Translations under genes and position numbers: made by a program
Notes under the pieces: generated by a model
Seen by the model: the letters and a program-made list of their open reading frames with translations, nothing else
What the model was told of the DNA's origin: nothing
The model's database searches: none
NCBI GenBank assembly: GCA_036897625.1
Contig: JAYMTA010000819.1
Span: 1 to 23,910 of the forward strand
Direction: 5' to 3'
From: Pelargonium cotyledonis
Taxonomy: Eukaryota > Streptophyta > Magnoliopsida > Geraniales > Geraniaceae
Length of the DNA: 23,910 bases
Shown here: one piece after another, positions 9,400 to 19,929 of the stretch
How the letters are laid out: the number at the start of each line of letters is the position of its first letter
Numbering within the stretch: position 1 is the first letter of the stretch

Positions 9400-9767
9400 A
9401 TGAACTCAGATTCACCGATGAACGGAAAGAGACAATCGAGGACGACGCGTGTTTTCCTTCTACAAAATACCTCAAATCAATTTTCTATTCTTCCAGGTAT
9501 TTTTGGAAAAATCGAATTTTTGTTGCTATTTTCTTAGTTTTCTAAATAGAGAATTGTGCAGCATCTAATTTTGTGGAAACCATATCTTCGAAAACTGGAA
9601 AAATTCCTTACAACCAGATATGGCAGCATGTTGGCGGAAAGGATAGGCATGTTATGGGAAAAATATGTTGGAGGCAAATACAATGGCGATATCAATTTGC
9701 TTTGTGGCGTAATTCATTTCAAGCCCTAATGGACTGCAATTTACCAATTTTGGAATCTTACCAATGA
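9400..9767 (+). other. possible two-exon small coding unit, unidentified
   Basis: An ATG at 9400 opens a frame to a donor-like site after 9496 (CCAG/gtattt). An acceptor-like TTGTGCAG ends at 9561, and a perfect donor CGCAG/gtaagt follows 9772. Joining 9496 to 9562 keeps the frame open to the TGA at 9765-9767, giving about 97 residues with no domain I recognise. The implied intron is only 65 bp. A second frame of the same segment is also open (LAERIGMLWEKYVGGKYNGD), which may be the real one. This lies where the first exon of the VAD1-like gene might be sought, but it does not resemble that N-terminus. Confidence 0.22.
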
Positions 9768-9914
9768 CGCAGGTAAGTTTTTCTTTACATATAATTTACG
9801 CTTTATATATCAATTTTTTTGTTGGGTGAATGGATTAATGGGATTGTGTTAAAGATAGGATATTAAGCAAATTTGTGTTTTTCAAGAAATGGATGCTACA
9901 GTAATGTTCTTTAG

Positions 9915-10960
9915 AGGAAGGCTATGAATTGGGAGTTTGAGCAATGGGAATGTTTTTGGGCTGATTTAAAAGAAGTTAAGCTCCTAAGAGATTGCAGTCA
10001 AAATGGTTTGAAAATCAAGTGTTAAAGGGACACTTTCAGCTAAGAATATTCTATCAGTTTGAAGTGAAAGTTTGGTTCTTAGTTCCACATTAGGTTGGAA
10101 TCTTTGTTTTAACTTGTGGTTGCTGACAAACCGAAGATTTGGAAGAGAGGTATCTTAAGGAGTGGGGAGGTGGAGTGTTGCACACATAATTAAATAAATG
10201 GATGAGAGAACTGATCATTTTTGTGTGAGTGACTTATCTTGTTTGGTTTGGCCGAAATGGTTTCAGTTATGGGGATAGTTCGGTGGAATTAGATAAAATT
10301 TCGTCTGATTGAATGGATTAAGGGTAAAATGGAAGGAGTCTCAACTTGAATTTCGTCTGTTTGTCAGCTGGTCAGCACCTTTTGATGTGTTATATTTAAT
10401 GTTCGATCGAACAGCAAAAAGAAGGTCGAGTCCAACTGGATTTGGTAGAGTATTAATGAGTTTTAAGTATAAAAGTACTGAGTTGCGGGTTTTGTTTAAA
10501 TGTGGCTTTTTATAGGCGTTGGACTTATTTGGGTCATGAGAGATGAAAGATGGGTTAAGTTGATATAGGTGGAAAGTGGGGGTGTCTTGAGTGAATAGGT
10601 TTTCCCAAGTACCATGTTAGTATTGGAAGTGTGCCAAGAAGACAAAAGAATTAAGGAAAAAATTTGTGGATTGCAGGTGGTCTGAATTTGGAGGGAAGTT
10701 AATTTCATGGCTGTTCTAGCTAAAAATGGTGTCCTTAGGCTTCACTTTTAGTTTGGTGGTTCTTAATCTTTTGAAGATTTGGGACCTAAGCCTCCTTTGA
10801 CAAAGGGTTTCATAATATATTGAAATTTGTATCTTCTCGTTTGGATCATTATATTATATTTTTTATATTGATATGTTTTTGGGTATGCTTTAGTTCTTGT
10901 TAGCTAATTTAGTTTCTTTAGGTGGAATATTTTTTTTTTCTTGGTTTCATCTTCACTAAG
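9915..10960 (+). mobile_element. L1-type LINE 3' fragment, copy 1
   Basis: The frame is broken, but the end of LINE ORF2 is recognisable: NWEFEQWECFWADLKEVKLL (9930s), as found before the zf-RVT domain; SWSAPFDVLYLMFD and SPTGFGRVLMSFK (10370-10480), the start of the RNase H-like RVT_3 domain; and VLAKNGVLRLHF (10708-10745), the usual C-terminal tail. The middle of RNase H and the linker are deleted. The same family occurs in the same orientation at 19121-21060; words such as CGTCTGATTGAATG and GTCTCAAC are shared. It lies upstream of the first recognised VAD1-like exon. Confidence 0.7.
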
Positions 10961-12180
10961 GTGTATATAGATTATGTAGGTCTTTTATTATTGTGACACT
11001 CTTTCTGGTCTAGAGCATACTCCACTGTAGGCATTTGCTTCATTTGACACAATGAAGTGTGATGAAAAAAAAGTTCCCTACAGGCTTCATCTATAATGCA
11101 ATGGAATTGTGTAGCTATGCAAAATATCAAATCTTTTCATATGGTGCATCTAGCTTGCTTGTTTGGTGTGTGCTTTTCTTGTCTGTTTTTGAATATTATA
11201 ATAGATATAAGTGCTTATGGTCATGGATATCCAAGAAAGCTTCCATTTGGCATTATTGTCTTTTTTGTTCTCTCTCATGATTCTTTTATCTTTGGGATAG
11301 AGGATGGTGGATCAATTTTGTCAACATCTATAGTTTGTTCTAATCCAATTCTAATTTTATTATTGTTATCCAATTAGAACTATATCTCCAACACTTTTCC
11401 TTAAATAGGAGCATATAAATCAAATGAATGCGAGGACTTTCATTTTTTTTAAACCTTTAAGTAGATGTCAGTGGAGATGATTTCGACGGTGGATGATTGT
11501 GAAACTTGGTGGTCTGAATTGCCGGTGCTGTCTAACCATAGCGGTGGTGTTGGTGAGAGGTAACACTAACCGGATTGGGAGAATGATGAGGAAGTCGACT
11601 ATCCCTCTAGCATTGGTGATTGATGGAGGGCACACGAGTGATGCCAAATAGAGGTAGACGATCATGTTCATCTCATCAAAATGTTAATTGAACTCTAGAG
11701 AGGTTGTAAGAGCTTTACTAAGGTACCAAGGTTGATATTTCCAAAAAAGATTAAAAAACGATGCAAAAGAAAGACTGGATAAAAAGAGGCTAGTATTACC
11801 TTGCAAGTATGAACTTTCACATATGGAGCTAAAATTACAAGAAAATCAAGAAAGGAGTAAGAAATAACAAATTTGAAATTTTGTAGGAATCTTTTAGAAG
11901 AAAGAGTAATCGTTATTGGTTAGATAAGAAGCCTGAGGTTGTTGTCGAAATTGAGGAAATTCCAGTAGCTTGTTAAATTTGTGAAATACTCTTTCTTGAT
12001 TGATCTTGATATTTTCTTGACAATTCTTCCTTGATATTCACCAATTAAACTTAACAATGTATATGTCGGGTATAGTATTATTCATATTTGATGAATAATA
12101 ATAATTTGAATCTAATTCTTCAACTGAATTCTAATTAGATAATTGTAATCTAATATATCTTCAACAAATACTATAATTTG
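10961..12180. other. gene-free stretch, probable intron or upstream sequence
   Basis: Open frames at 11059-11280, 11096-11377 (plus) and 11468-11671 (minus) are hydrophobic or compositionally odd without a domain. 11470-11660 is somewhat GC-richer, but broken by stops. 12071-12100 holds a short perfect stem, TATTATTCAT with ATGAATAATA. Confidence 0.35.
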
Positions 12181-12345
12181 TGTGGAGACGCAATTCTAAC
12201 TTAATAGAACTAGAAAAGTTGCTAGTGAAACTAGAAAATATATTTTAATTAGTAAAATTTAGTTTAATTTTCTAGTTTAGTTTGTTTCCTATTCTATGTA
12301 AAAGAGTGTCTCTTGTACTTGTTACCACAGATCATTGACATCAAT

Positions 12346-12500
12346 AACATAAATTTCAGTTGGTGTCTCCTGATGTCATCTCATAATTGTTTGTTCTCAA
12401 TTTTGGATGTTCATTTTGTTGGTGTTTGTACTTTTCTCCCATTTTAGGGATTTTTTTATAAATAAAAGTACCCCTTGCTGATCAGAAAACATAAATTTCA
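12346..12500 (+). mobile_element. 5'-truncated LINE tail with 13-bp target duplication
   Basis: AACATAAATTTCA occurs at 12346-12358 and again at 12488-12500. Between them lie about 129 bp ending TTTGTACTTTTCTCCC, then TTTTTTATAAATAAAAGTACC, the terminal pattern of the LINE 3' ends seen in reverse at 19484 and 22569. A short 3' end flanked by a long target duplication is the normal product of target-primed reverse transcription. It interrupts the first LTR just before its last bases and the primer-binding site. Confidence 0.65.
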
Positions 12501-12502
12501 CA

Positions 12503-12514
12503 TGGTATCATAAC
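12503..12514 (+). other. LTR element primer-binding site
   Basis: TGGTATCATAAC matches the start of the TGGTATCAGAGC complement of initiator-Met tRNA used by plant LTR elements, with two changes. It is the first sequence after the LTR end. Confidence 0.6.
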
Positions 12515-12889
12515 ATTTTGATTCACTGTTTTGAGTCTCTTGAAAGTTCCACAATTCTTGGGGCAACCTTAAGATGCTTGCTTGACCAATAAATTTTCTC
12601 TTCAAATTTTCAATAATGTTTTTCACTTTTTTTTCTTCAAGATTTCATGAAAAAAGTTATTTGTTTTTGTTTCTATCCTCCCTACACATTGTATGCTTTC
12701 ATGTGGGGAATATCTCGTAAAGAAATCTAGTTTCTCTTTCTTTAGTAGCTTACAAGCAGCAACATACATTATCTTTCTAATTTTACTCTAGCAATTGTAG
12801 ATGACATTCACCTTTGTGACTATAGCCAGTGTATGTCGCCTTTTGTAAAAGGACATTAGACCCTAGAGACAAATTATACAAATAATCAT

Positions 12890-13020
12890 TGTGTCTCATC
12901 TGACCAAACTACTGCCAAGACGTAGTCTTTGAGTGATGAGGACAAACTATGGAAATAGTCCATGAGCCTCCCATCTGAACAAACTACTACGGAAACAAAG
13001 TCCTTGAGTTATGAGGTCAT
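12890..13020. repeat. two diverged 75-bp tandem units
   Basis: CATCTGACCAAACTACTGCC near 12898 and CATCTGAACAAACTACTACG near 12973 start two units that also share AGTCYTTGAGT and GATGAGG / TATGAGG. They lie inside the small LTR-pair element. Confidence 0.55.
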
Positions 13021-13812
13021 ACATTTCTACGATAACAAAGTCCTCTTCATTAACTTCAAGTTGATATCACTGCAATTGCATGCAACATACACGAAGGGCT
13101 GTCGTAATCCAGTTTGCGAACTTAAGTTGTTTAATACTTTTCCACCTTAATTTTGAGAGGAAGAAATAAGCATCGATAGTAATAGAGCAAATTTTTCTGT
13201 TCTCTTTTTAACCTCAAGCAACACCTTGGTGCCTTCCTGACAAAGCTTTACGACTTTTTCGTGGTGTTAACTAGTGTTCTAGTGACACTAACATGATCAT
13301 TTTCTTCTCGTTGACTTACTTGAGTGTGCCCTTTGCCGATCTTTGTCATACGATTTTCCAAAGTGACAGGAGGGCACCTTACCAATCTCTTTTCAGGTGA
13401 GGGTATCCCTACATCCGACACCACTGTTGTCAAACAGCAAGTTGACTCTTACCACCAAGTTTTTGCAATCATTTGTCACTTAAATAAGCTCCAACTGCCA
13501 CTAAATGCTACCAGATGTTTTACAAATAATCCAAACTCTCGCATTGATTTGTTTTACACGCTCAAGCTTGAGGGGAGTATAAAATGCAATTCCAAGTTAG
13601 TAGAATTTGAAAAGGTGTTAGTGAAATTAAGAAAGATATTGTTATTTTCTCATTTAATATCATATATGAAGAGGCTTCATTTACACTTGTCAATATAATT
13701 CATTCACATTAATAATTTAAATTTCGCAATCTCAATAATAGTTGGGAGGAAAATGAGGTTTTTCACAAGTTAAGAACTCATGCCATTGAATTCTTTTGCT
13801 TTATTATTGCAG

Positions 13813-16800
13813 TCTCCTGCATCATTAAGGAGTGAGGAGTATCGGCAACTATTTCATCTTCCAGCAGAGGAAGTGAGTAACTTCATGCTCTTAGGTTTGG
13901 GAATAACAATTCAATAAATCTTTGTGTGAATGTGTTTATTTTTTCTTTCACAGAAATTGTTATTCTCTTGGATGGCTATTTGAAGCGCTTCCACTTTTAA
14001 TTGAAAATAAAGCTGTTCTTTAGTATCAGGATTTTTTTGTTTGGAAATTTAAGTACTATGAATCTAATTGTCCAGCCAACCAGACCAGTGTAGCATATGA
14101 TCCAGTCAAGCCTTGTTCAGGGCTCAATATGTAAGATTAGAGAAATGATATGTCGAACAAGACTTGGTTGGTTTAAATACTCACTTTGTTACTGCTGCAT
14201 TGGAGAATTTCCTTTGTTTTATTATATAAGATATGTTTAACCTTTTCCCATTGTCCTTTTCTTGATAGGTCCTTATCGAAGATTTTAATTGTGCATGTCA
14301 GGATAATGTACTACTCCAGGTATCGATCTTTTCCACAGTTCATTACTAACAATTTCAAATCTTATATGTACTTGCATATTTCACCCAGCTCTCTTATATG
14401 CTGCAACACATTGTTTTTTTGACACACCACCTGAACACACATAGAAAACACTCCCTTTCATTAATGATGACATATTGGATTTGGTGTTGCCTTTTTATTT
14501 TGAATGTTTCTAATTCATAAATTTATTGGTTTGCTTAAATGCTCAACACACTATTTCTCACGATCTTTCTTATTTTTCTGTATGACGCAGGGTCACATGT
14601 ACCTGTTTCTTCATTATATTTGCTTTTATTCTAACATATTCGGATATGAGACAAAGGTATGATGTTAAATGTATCTGTCTACATGCATTAATAATTACAG
14701 ATCAACTTCATTTTCTAATACATAAAACTTTCATTTCAGTCTTCATTATATTCTCTATATTTGAACATTCTTATATGTTTTATTTTACTTTATTGTTTAT
14801 TTATGCAAGGCTTTGGAGTTCATAGTGGTTATAAGTATAAGAAGGTGGTTCACTATTTTTTCGGCCAGGATTCCCTTATAGATCTAAGAGAGTAGACAAG
14901 TTGATCAAGGTTTGTAAAACTTAAGTTTCATATCCTTATAATTTGTAAAGCTAAAGCTTTATGAGATTTAGACCCCGAAAGCACAAGTAATCCAACACCC
15001 TACATAATTATAATTGAATCTTTATCCATCATCCACTATAATCTCGTCACCAACCAACCTCCTAAATCTTGATCATGTTCCTATAGTTTGGTTGTGGTTG
15101 CAAACTTCATTATTTGGATATGTTCTATCCTGCATTACAGCATTAGCTTTGTTTATTTTCATACGTTCTGTCTGCGATGTCTAATTTAGAAAATTAGACC
15201 ATGGAATGCTTCTTTACACTTACCTCATGTATTTCCCTTTTCATCCCTCATCGAGGAACACAGTCAATCTATGATCATCTGGCTTATATGATAACAAAAT
15301 AATGTTTCTGAGCGGAACCACAAAATTTGTAGTATTTTATAAAATCTTATTTTCTACCAACAAAAGCAGTAATTTCCTATTTGGGTAAAATTATTATTTT
15401 TTTCTTCTCATCCATGACCTTAGCCTTTGATGAGATCATGTAGTGTAAACTATTTGCAGACAATATTTCATTGTTGACGAGAGTAAATTAGAAGCCCAAT
15501 GCCAAATTTGGAATCAAAGCTGTTAAAATAAGTACTACCAAAATTGAATGCATGAAGTCTTATTTTAGCAATGATACAGAAGGAGGGGGTGAGTTGTGGG
15601 TCAATTTTGTATAGAGATAAGGAATTACTAAGAGCGGTACTTTTATGTTTACTTGGATTCATAATTTAAAAAGATGGAAAGGTCAAATAAGTTGTTAGAA
15701 ATAAGATTTGTGCGAGATGGTCTGAGTGGAGGAGGGTTTCAAGGGTTATTTGTGATAAGAGAATTCATCTAAAGCTGAAGGGAGAGTCTTAGCTAGGTGG
15801 CGTTCGTTTAATGTAGTTTTTAACTTAATTAAAATAGTTAAACCCTCTTTCCCAAGAGTTAAATAAATCCAAATTCTAAGGAATTGAAATAACCATCGTC
15901 CTTCAATTTTGAAATTATTTAACTCATTTGAGGAAAGAGAATATTTTTATAATCCCAAATATGCCCTCATGAAAATTTAAACGAATGCAATAATTACAAT
16001 TTAAAAATATCCAACATGTCCAACTTTCCCAGGATTTCAAATAAAAATTGCTAACTGAACGCTACCTTATAGGTTATTGTTGAATTTGTTTTATTAATGT
16101 GAATTACTTGTGATTACTAGTACAAGAGAGACTCATTTATATAAGAGATTTACACAATAAATAGAAAGTAGTTTTAATTGCAGATGACTACCCTGTACTT
16201 GTCACCAAAAGCAATGGACTACCCTAAACTTTATTTTGTTACTTTAGACTTTCCTGAACATTTCTTCACCCATTTCGTCCATCCAATTGTCAGTTAAAAT
16301 TTGAAATGACCCAAATGCCCCCTACACTAAATATAGAAGGTGTAAATTTTCCAGCAGATCTGGCCTCTTGTCCTGTTGTTCTTAGAATATGGTTACTTTC
16401 ACTATGCCTTAGAATCTAGTCTTTAATATGGATTGACTTACTGTACCAGAATGAACTTCATATGAGTGTCACAGCGTCATAGCCTCTGTTTATCTTGTAT
16501 TTTAAAATTTCGAGCTAATTTGTGTGGTTGTAGAACATGGAAGTTTATAAGTGAACAAACAAATATGGTGCATTGGTGGAACTAACATATATGGACAACT
16601 AGACCATATAATTTGTTATGCTGCATGGGTTTAAAGTTTATGATAATTTCTATTGCAGAAGATAATTCCACTCATTGAAGTCACAAGTGTCCAGAGGGCG
16701 AAGACGGCAGGGATCTTTCCTAATGCCATTGAAATCAATGCTGGAGGGAAAAAGGTAATTATAGATTTGGATTAAAGTTTCTTCTTGGAGTATTCTACAC

Positions 16801-16994
16801 TGACGATGTCCAGTAAAATTGGACCTGAAATTGTCTTTTTACTTCTCCATTTCAGTCTCAGCTCCAATATCTTAATCCACTTATTGATTTGGCAGCACTT
16901 CTTCGGATCCTTTCTATCACGTGATGAAGCTTTCAAGCTCATTAATCAAATATGGTTGCAACATGGTAATGATGAGGAAGCAATTATAGAACAG
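13813..16994 (+). CDS. VAD1-like GRAM/VASt protein, GRAM exons
   Basis: Five exons with AG/GT borders, all multiples of three and phase 0: 13813-13872, 14269-14319, 14591-14656, 16659-16754, 16896-16994 (124 codons). They encode a GRAM domain: SEEYRQLFHLPAEE, VLIEDFNCACQDNVLLQ, GHMYLFLHYICFYSNIFGY, then VTSVQRAKTAGIFPNAIEI and FFGSFLSRDEAFKLI. The order and wording are those of Arabidopsis VAD1 (VASCULAR ASSOCIATED DEATH 1), a lipid-binding regulator of cell death and defence; the GRAM domain is PH-like and contacts membrane lipids. The Ser-rich N-terminus that precedes SPASLRSEEY in this family was not found, so the first exon(s) lie in an unrecognised place upstream or are lost. The 2.0-kb intron 14657-16658 contains an RTE scrap and a MITE. 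The gene continues with the linker and VASt exons at 21233-22398. Other C2-GRAM proteins fit worse. Confidence 0.85.
15505..15794 (+). mobile_element. RTE-type LINE reverse transcriptase scrap
   Basis: In broken frames the plus strand shows TTKIECMKSYFSND, then WSEWRRVSRVICDKRIHLKL, followed by KGES. This is the familiar end of plant RTE-clade reverse transcriptase (KTEYM...F, then GW.KWR.ASGV.CD...LKLKGK). It is cut off at the left end of the MITE at 15796. It lies in a VAD1-like intron. Confidence 0.65.
15796..16066. mobile_element. foldback MITE candidate
   Basis: Ends: left GGTGGCGTTCGTTTA, right (reverse complement) GGTAGCGTTCAGTTA, 13 of 15 matching. Flanks are CTA and TTA, a possible 3-bp duplication of the PIF/Harbinger kind with one mismatch. 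Inside, CTCTTTCCCAAGAGTTAAAT near 15845 pairs with the reverse complement of the segment near 15923-15948, so most of the 271 bp can fold back. No coding sequence. Confidence 0.55.
16186..16330. repeat. dispersed repeat with three 30-31 bp units
   Basis: GACTACCCTGTACTT (16186), GACTACCCTAAACTT (16217) and GACTTTCCTGAACATT (16247) are three related units. The overall style is that of the 2351-2483 repeat, though the words differ. Intronic. Confidence 0.45.
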
Positions 16995-17269
16995 GTATTT
17001 CAGTTATATCACAGTTTATAATGATGATTATTATCATTTTACTTGGTCTTTTTAACGAACTTGTTGAAATATTTTCGTAGTTTATTGTTCCAGTGATTAT
17101 TACCTCATGCCTACTTTTAACTGAATACTACTCAAATATGAAGCGTTTAGAAAAACAAGATGTAGAATGTGATATTATTTGTATTTGATCATAAGAGAGA
17201 ACCCTTTATTTATGATGAATAAGAGTTAACAAACATAAATTGACTAATACCTGAAAGGAAATAAACTTA

Positions 17270-17460
17270 GGTGCCTGTTGCTACTGCTTGCACAAATGAT
17301 CCTCAACCTTTAGTAGTAGATTCTGGTGCTATTGATCAGATGTGTGGTTCCAAGCCTCATTTCTCTTCACTCTAGTATTATGATGTTATTACTTTTGTTG
17401 ATGGTACTAAACCTTTCACATGAATGGAACAAACCAAAACTCTTCCTTTAGTTGTCATAC
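17270..17460 (+). pseudogene. copia protease scrap
   Basis: PLVVDSGAIDQMCGSKPHF followed by SSL, a stop codon, and then VITFVDGTKPFT matches the copia aspartic protease region (DSGATDHM...). The catalytic DSG is intact here, unlike in the 4530-5840 copy, but the frame is broken at once and no other domain follows. It lies within a VAD1-like intron, just before the long inverted repeat. Confidence 0.6.
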
Positions 17461-17530
17461 CACATTCATTCAATGGTGTAACATGTTTTCTCGCATGGTT
17501 GTGTGCTTCACTATAACCCATATGAAAGTT

Positions 17531-18308
17531 AAGGAAATTTTTGATATCATATTTTTTTAGTAGAAAGGCCTTTAAATATTTACAAAATACAACTTGTCCT
17601 ATAATTGTAGACTTTACATGGAAATAGGATAAAATTACTACCTATAAGTCAACGACTAAATCAATTGGCTTAAGTCAATGACTATATCCATTGGCTGAAG
17701 TCAATGACTAAGTTAATTAGGCTAAGTCAATATACGTAAGGGTTAGATCTTTCTGCACCCCCTGGGCTGTTAATTTTTTTTGAAAAGATTCCTTACAAGT
17801 TAGTTATGGATTGTTTTTAATGAATAAGCTCCTACACATTTCATAATCTTTGGTTTACACCCCTCTAAAAAATTATAATTAAAAATGACAATTTAACCAA
17901 TAAAACTATATTTTTTCATGAATTTAAATCACGATCATGTTCAACCTGGAAATTTATAAGACTTCTACACAAAAGTTACTCAAAATTTATTTTTACACAA
18001 CTAATTTTCAACAATTTTAAGTGCCATTTCCAAATTTTATTCTGGCTTGAAAACTTGTTCAATTTTATTTGTTGAAAATAGCAATTGAAATTGTTGAAAA
18101 TTTTGATGACTAACACATATTTAGAATAAATCAAAATAGTGTTAATTGGTTTAGTCATTGACTCAAGCTAATTGGTTTTGTCTGATTCTATTAGGTATTA
18201 GTCTTATCCTATTTTCATGTAAAGTGCACAATTAAAGGACAATTTGTTGTGTTCTGTGGCTATTTAAAGGCCCTTCTATTCAAAAGAATAAGTTATAAGA
18301 AAATTACC
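17531..18308. repeat. long inverted repeat, arms about 170-190 bp
   Basis: Left arm about 17531-17722, right arm about 18141-18308, spacer about 420 bp. Matching words (left; right after reverse complement): TAGAAAGGCCTTTAAATA and TAGAAGGGCCTTTAAATA; ACTTTACATGGAAATAGGAT and ACTTTACATGAAAATAGGAT; TAAGTCAATGACTA and TGAGTCAATGACTA. The right arm has LTR-like traits (TATTTAAAGGCCC followed by a transcribed-looking stretch), so the two arms may be LTR pieces in opposite orientation. Spacer: AT-rich, no gene. Confidence 0.7.
17645..17735. repeat. 26-bp minisatellite, 3.5 copies
   Basis: Units at 17645-17670, 17671-17696 and 17697-17722, each opening with TAAGTCAA or GAAGTCAA and closing with an ATTGGCT-like word, then a partial unit from 17723. 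It forms the inner part of the left arm of the inverted repeat. The right arm holds about 1.5 related units in reverse (18141-18185). Confidence 0.8.
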
Positions 18309-19120
18309 AATTTTATGCTTAGTAAGTAGTGAGTTGGGTTTAGCACAACCACATGACCATGGAGATCGACTTGATTCGGACTATTAAGTCATGAACCGTT
18401 ATTTGGTGATACACACAAATGTCGTGTGATTCTACCAGGAGTGAATTCATAACAGCATGCATACTTTTAGGTAAATTCTGTGAATCAATTTAAGAGTTTG
18501 TCTATCCATTGTCACCTAACAACTGTTGAGCTGGTTATACTAGAGTTTATTAGTGAAACTCACCAACCTGGGGTTTTTGGCATTGAATCGATGGTACATT
18601 ATACAATTGTGGAGATACATCACAAGATCCAATTCTCAGGTGTGTATTCAGGTAGTCCTCGACCTAAGCTACTTTCACATGTTGTAACTAAGTTATCTAG
18701 ATCGCGGAACGCTTCGGTATCTAAAACGAAAACGGGATTGTGGAGTTTTGGAAAGTGGGGTAGACTTTTTTGGAATGATCAATTTGGAACATGTAACTTT
18801 TGTACGGGGACGTGAATGCATATAAATAAAAAATGAATTAAATTTATGAGATATAAAATAAGCAACACAAAACATTTAATAATAACACAACTAATTGAAT
18901 AATTCTCAATCTTACAACAAAAATTTAGATTTCCGCTTTTGGTTCTTTGGCATTCCATGTCGGAACGAAACGTTTCGGAACGGAGCTCACTACTTAAGTA
19001 GCGTATTCTAGTAATTTAGTGTTGTAAGATAACTCCTTACCCGGCGAAAATTTGGACTGTGAATTTTTTAGTGAAACTCACAAATTTGAGGGTATCTAGA
19101 TCAAACCCAATTGGTTTCTG
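18309..19120. other. gene-free intronic stretch
   Basis: No coding exon recognised. TTAGTGAAACTCAC occurs at 18550-18563 and 19068-19081, suggesting a duplicated retroelement scrap. CGAAACGTTTCG at 18966-18977 is a perfect palindrome in a segment with repeated GGAACG words. The 111-codon frame at 18480-18815 has no domain. Confidence 0.35.
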
Positions 19121-19483
19121 TAGGAAATTGAAGAATTGGGAGTTTGACCAATGAGAGTTTTTGGGCAGGATTAAATGAAGTTAAAACTCTCGAAAGATAT
19201 GCTGGACAAAATAGTTTGGAAACCGCGGGATATTTTGAGTTAAGTTTTGAGATTGATAAATGGGCACTAATATGTTTGAAGCAAAAGTTTGGGGGAATTT
19301 GGTTCCACACAAAATAAAGTCTTTGTTTGGCAACTTGTTCAAGGGAAAGTAGTTGTCATTATGGAGCTTTTGAAGATGAGTATCTAAAGGGCATCAACAA
19401 TGGAGTGTAATAGCTTAGTAATTTGTGCTATATAATATTATATTCATTTTTAAAGTAATCATGCATTATGCATGTAATATTGT

Positions 19484-19915
19484 TTTTTAATAAGCAATGA
19501 GTACTTTTATTAAAAATCCCAAGGGAGGAGAAAAAGTACAAACACCAAGAGCAGAAGCTCCTGAATAGAAACATGATGAAAAAATGCAAAGCTACAAAGC
19601 ACACTCACGCATTCCATGATAGTGAGATCATGGCTGAGTGTTGTGTGCTAGAAGTGTGCTCGTATGAGCTTAATCTGGTCTAAAATTTGATCTTCCAAGC
19701 ACTGAGAAATGGCTCCTAATTCTTGGCAAAGAGCCCAAGTTTTGACAACTTCTGCATGTGATGTGTCTGTGGTTCTTGAAGTGTCTTCACACACACTAAT
19801 TCCTGGTTCCCGAGAGGAGTCTTTGAGCTCTTGAGTGAGAATATTTTGGGAACCGATGTGGGAAGCGAGATCAGCTTGTACCGGAGGTTTGGGCAGGTAT
19901 TAAGGATTACACACA
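19484..19915 (-). mobile_element. minus-strand LINE 3' end nested in LINE copy 2
   Basis: Read on the minus strand, the segment ends with TTTTTCTCCTCCC, then AATAAAAGTACTCATTGC and a TTATTAAAAAAC tail, the same terminal pattern as at 12430-12487 (plus) and 22569-22640 (minus). Upstream of that, a short open stretch reads KTWALCQELGAISQCLEDQ. It splits LINE copy 2 between its zf-RVT halves, so it arrived later. Confidence 0.6.
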
Positions 19916-19929
19916 TAATACATGATTAC

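Larger units (their letters stand above)
12181..13728 (+). mobile_element. small LTR-pair element (TRIM-like or gutted copia)
   Basis: Two diverged direct repeats form the ends: 12181-12358 (continuing at 12501-12502 after a nested insertion) and 13578-13728. They share GCAATTCYAA, TTARTAGAA, TAGTGAAAYTA and, at the end, a form of CATTSACATYAATAA plus AAATTTC. A primer-binding site (TGGTATCATAAC, 12503-12514) follows the first repeat and a polypurine tract (GAGGGGAG, 13570-13577) precedes the second, exactly as in LTR retrotransposons. About 1.05 kb of interior holds no recognisable gag or pol. No convincing 5-bp target duplication was found. The start of each LTR is uncertain by a few bases. 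Confidence 0.6.

Noticed and set aside
11059..11377. Two overlapping hydrophobic plus-strand frames of 73 and 93 codons
   Set aside because: Composition follows the T-rich DNA, there is no domain, and the stretch lies between a LINE 3' end and an LTR element.
11468..11671. Minus-strand frame of 67 codons in a slightly GC-richer patch
   Set aside because: No recognisable motif, no splice or promoter support, and the other strand is equally uninformative.
12890..13020. Possible CRISPR-like spaced repeats
   Set aside because: Only two diverged units in a plant LTR element; no array structure.
13813..16994. Assignment to the C2-GRAM protein BAGP1
   Set aside because: No C2 domain was found, and the wording of the GRAM and VASt parts fits VAD1 better.
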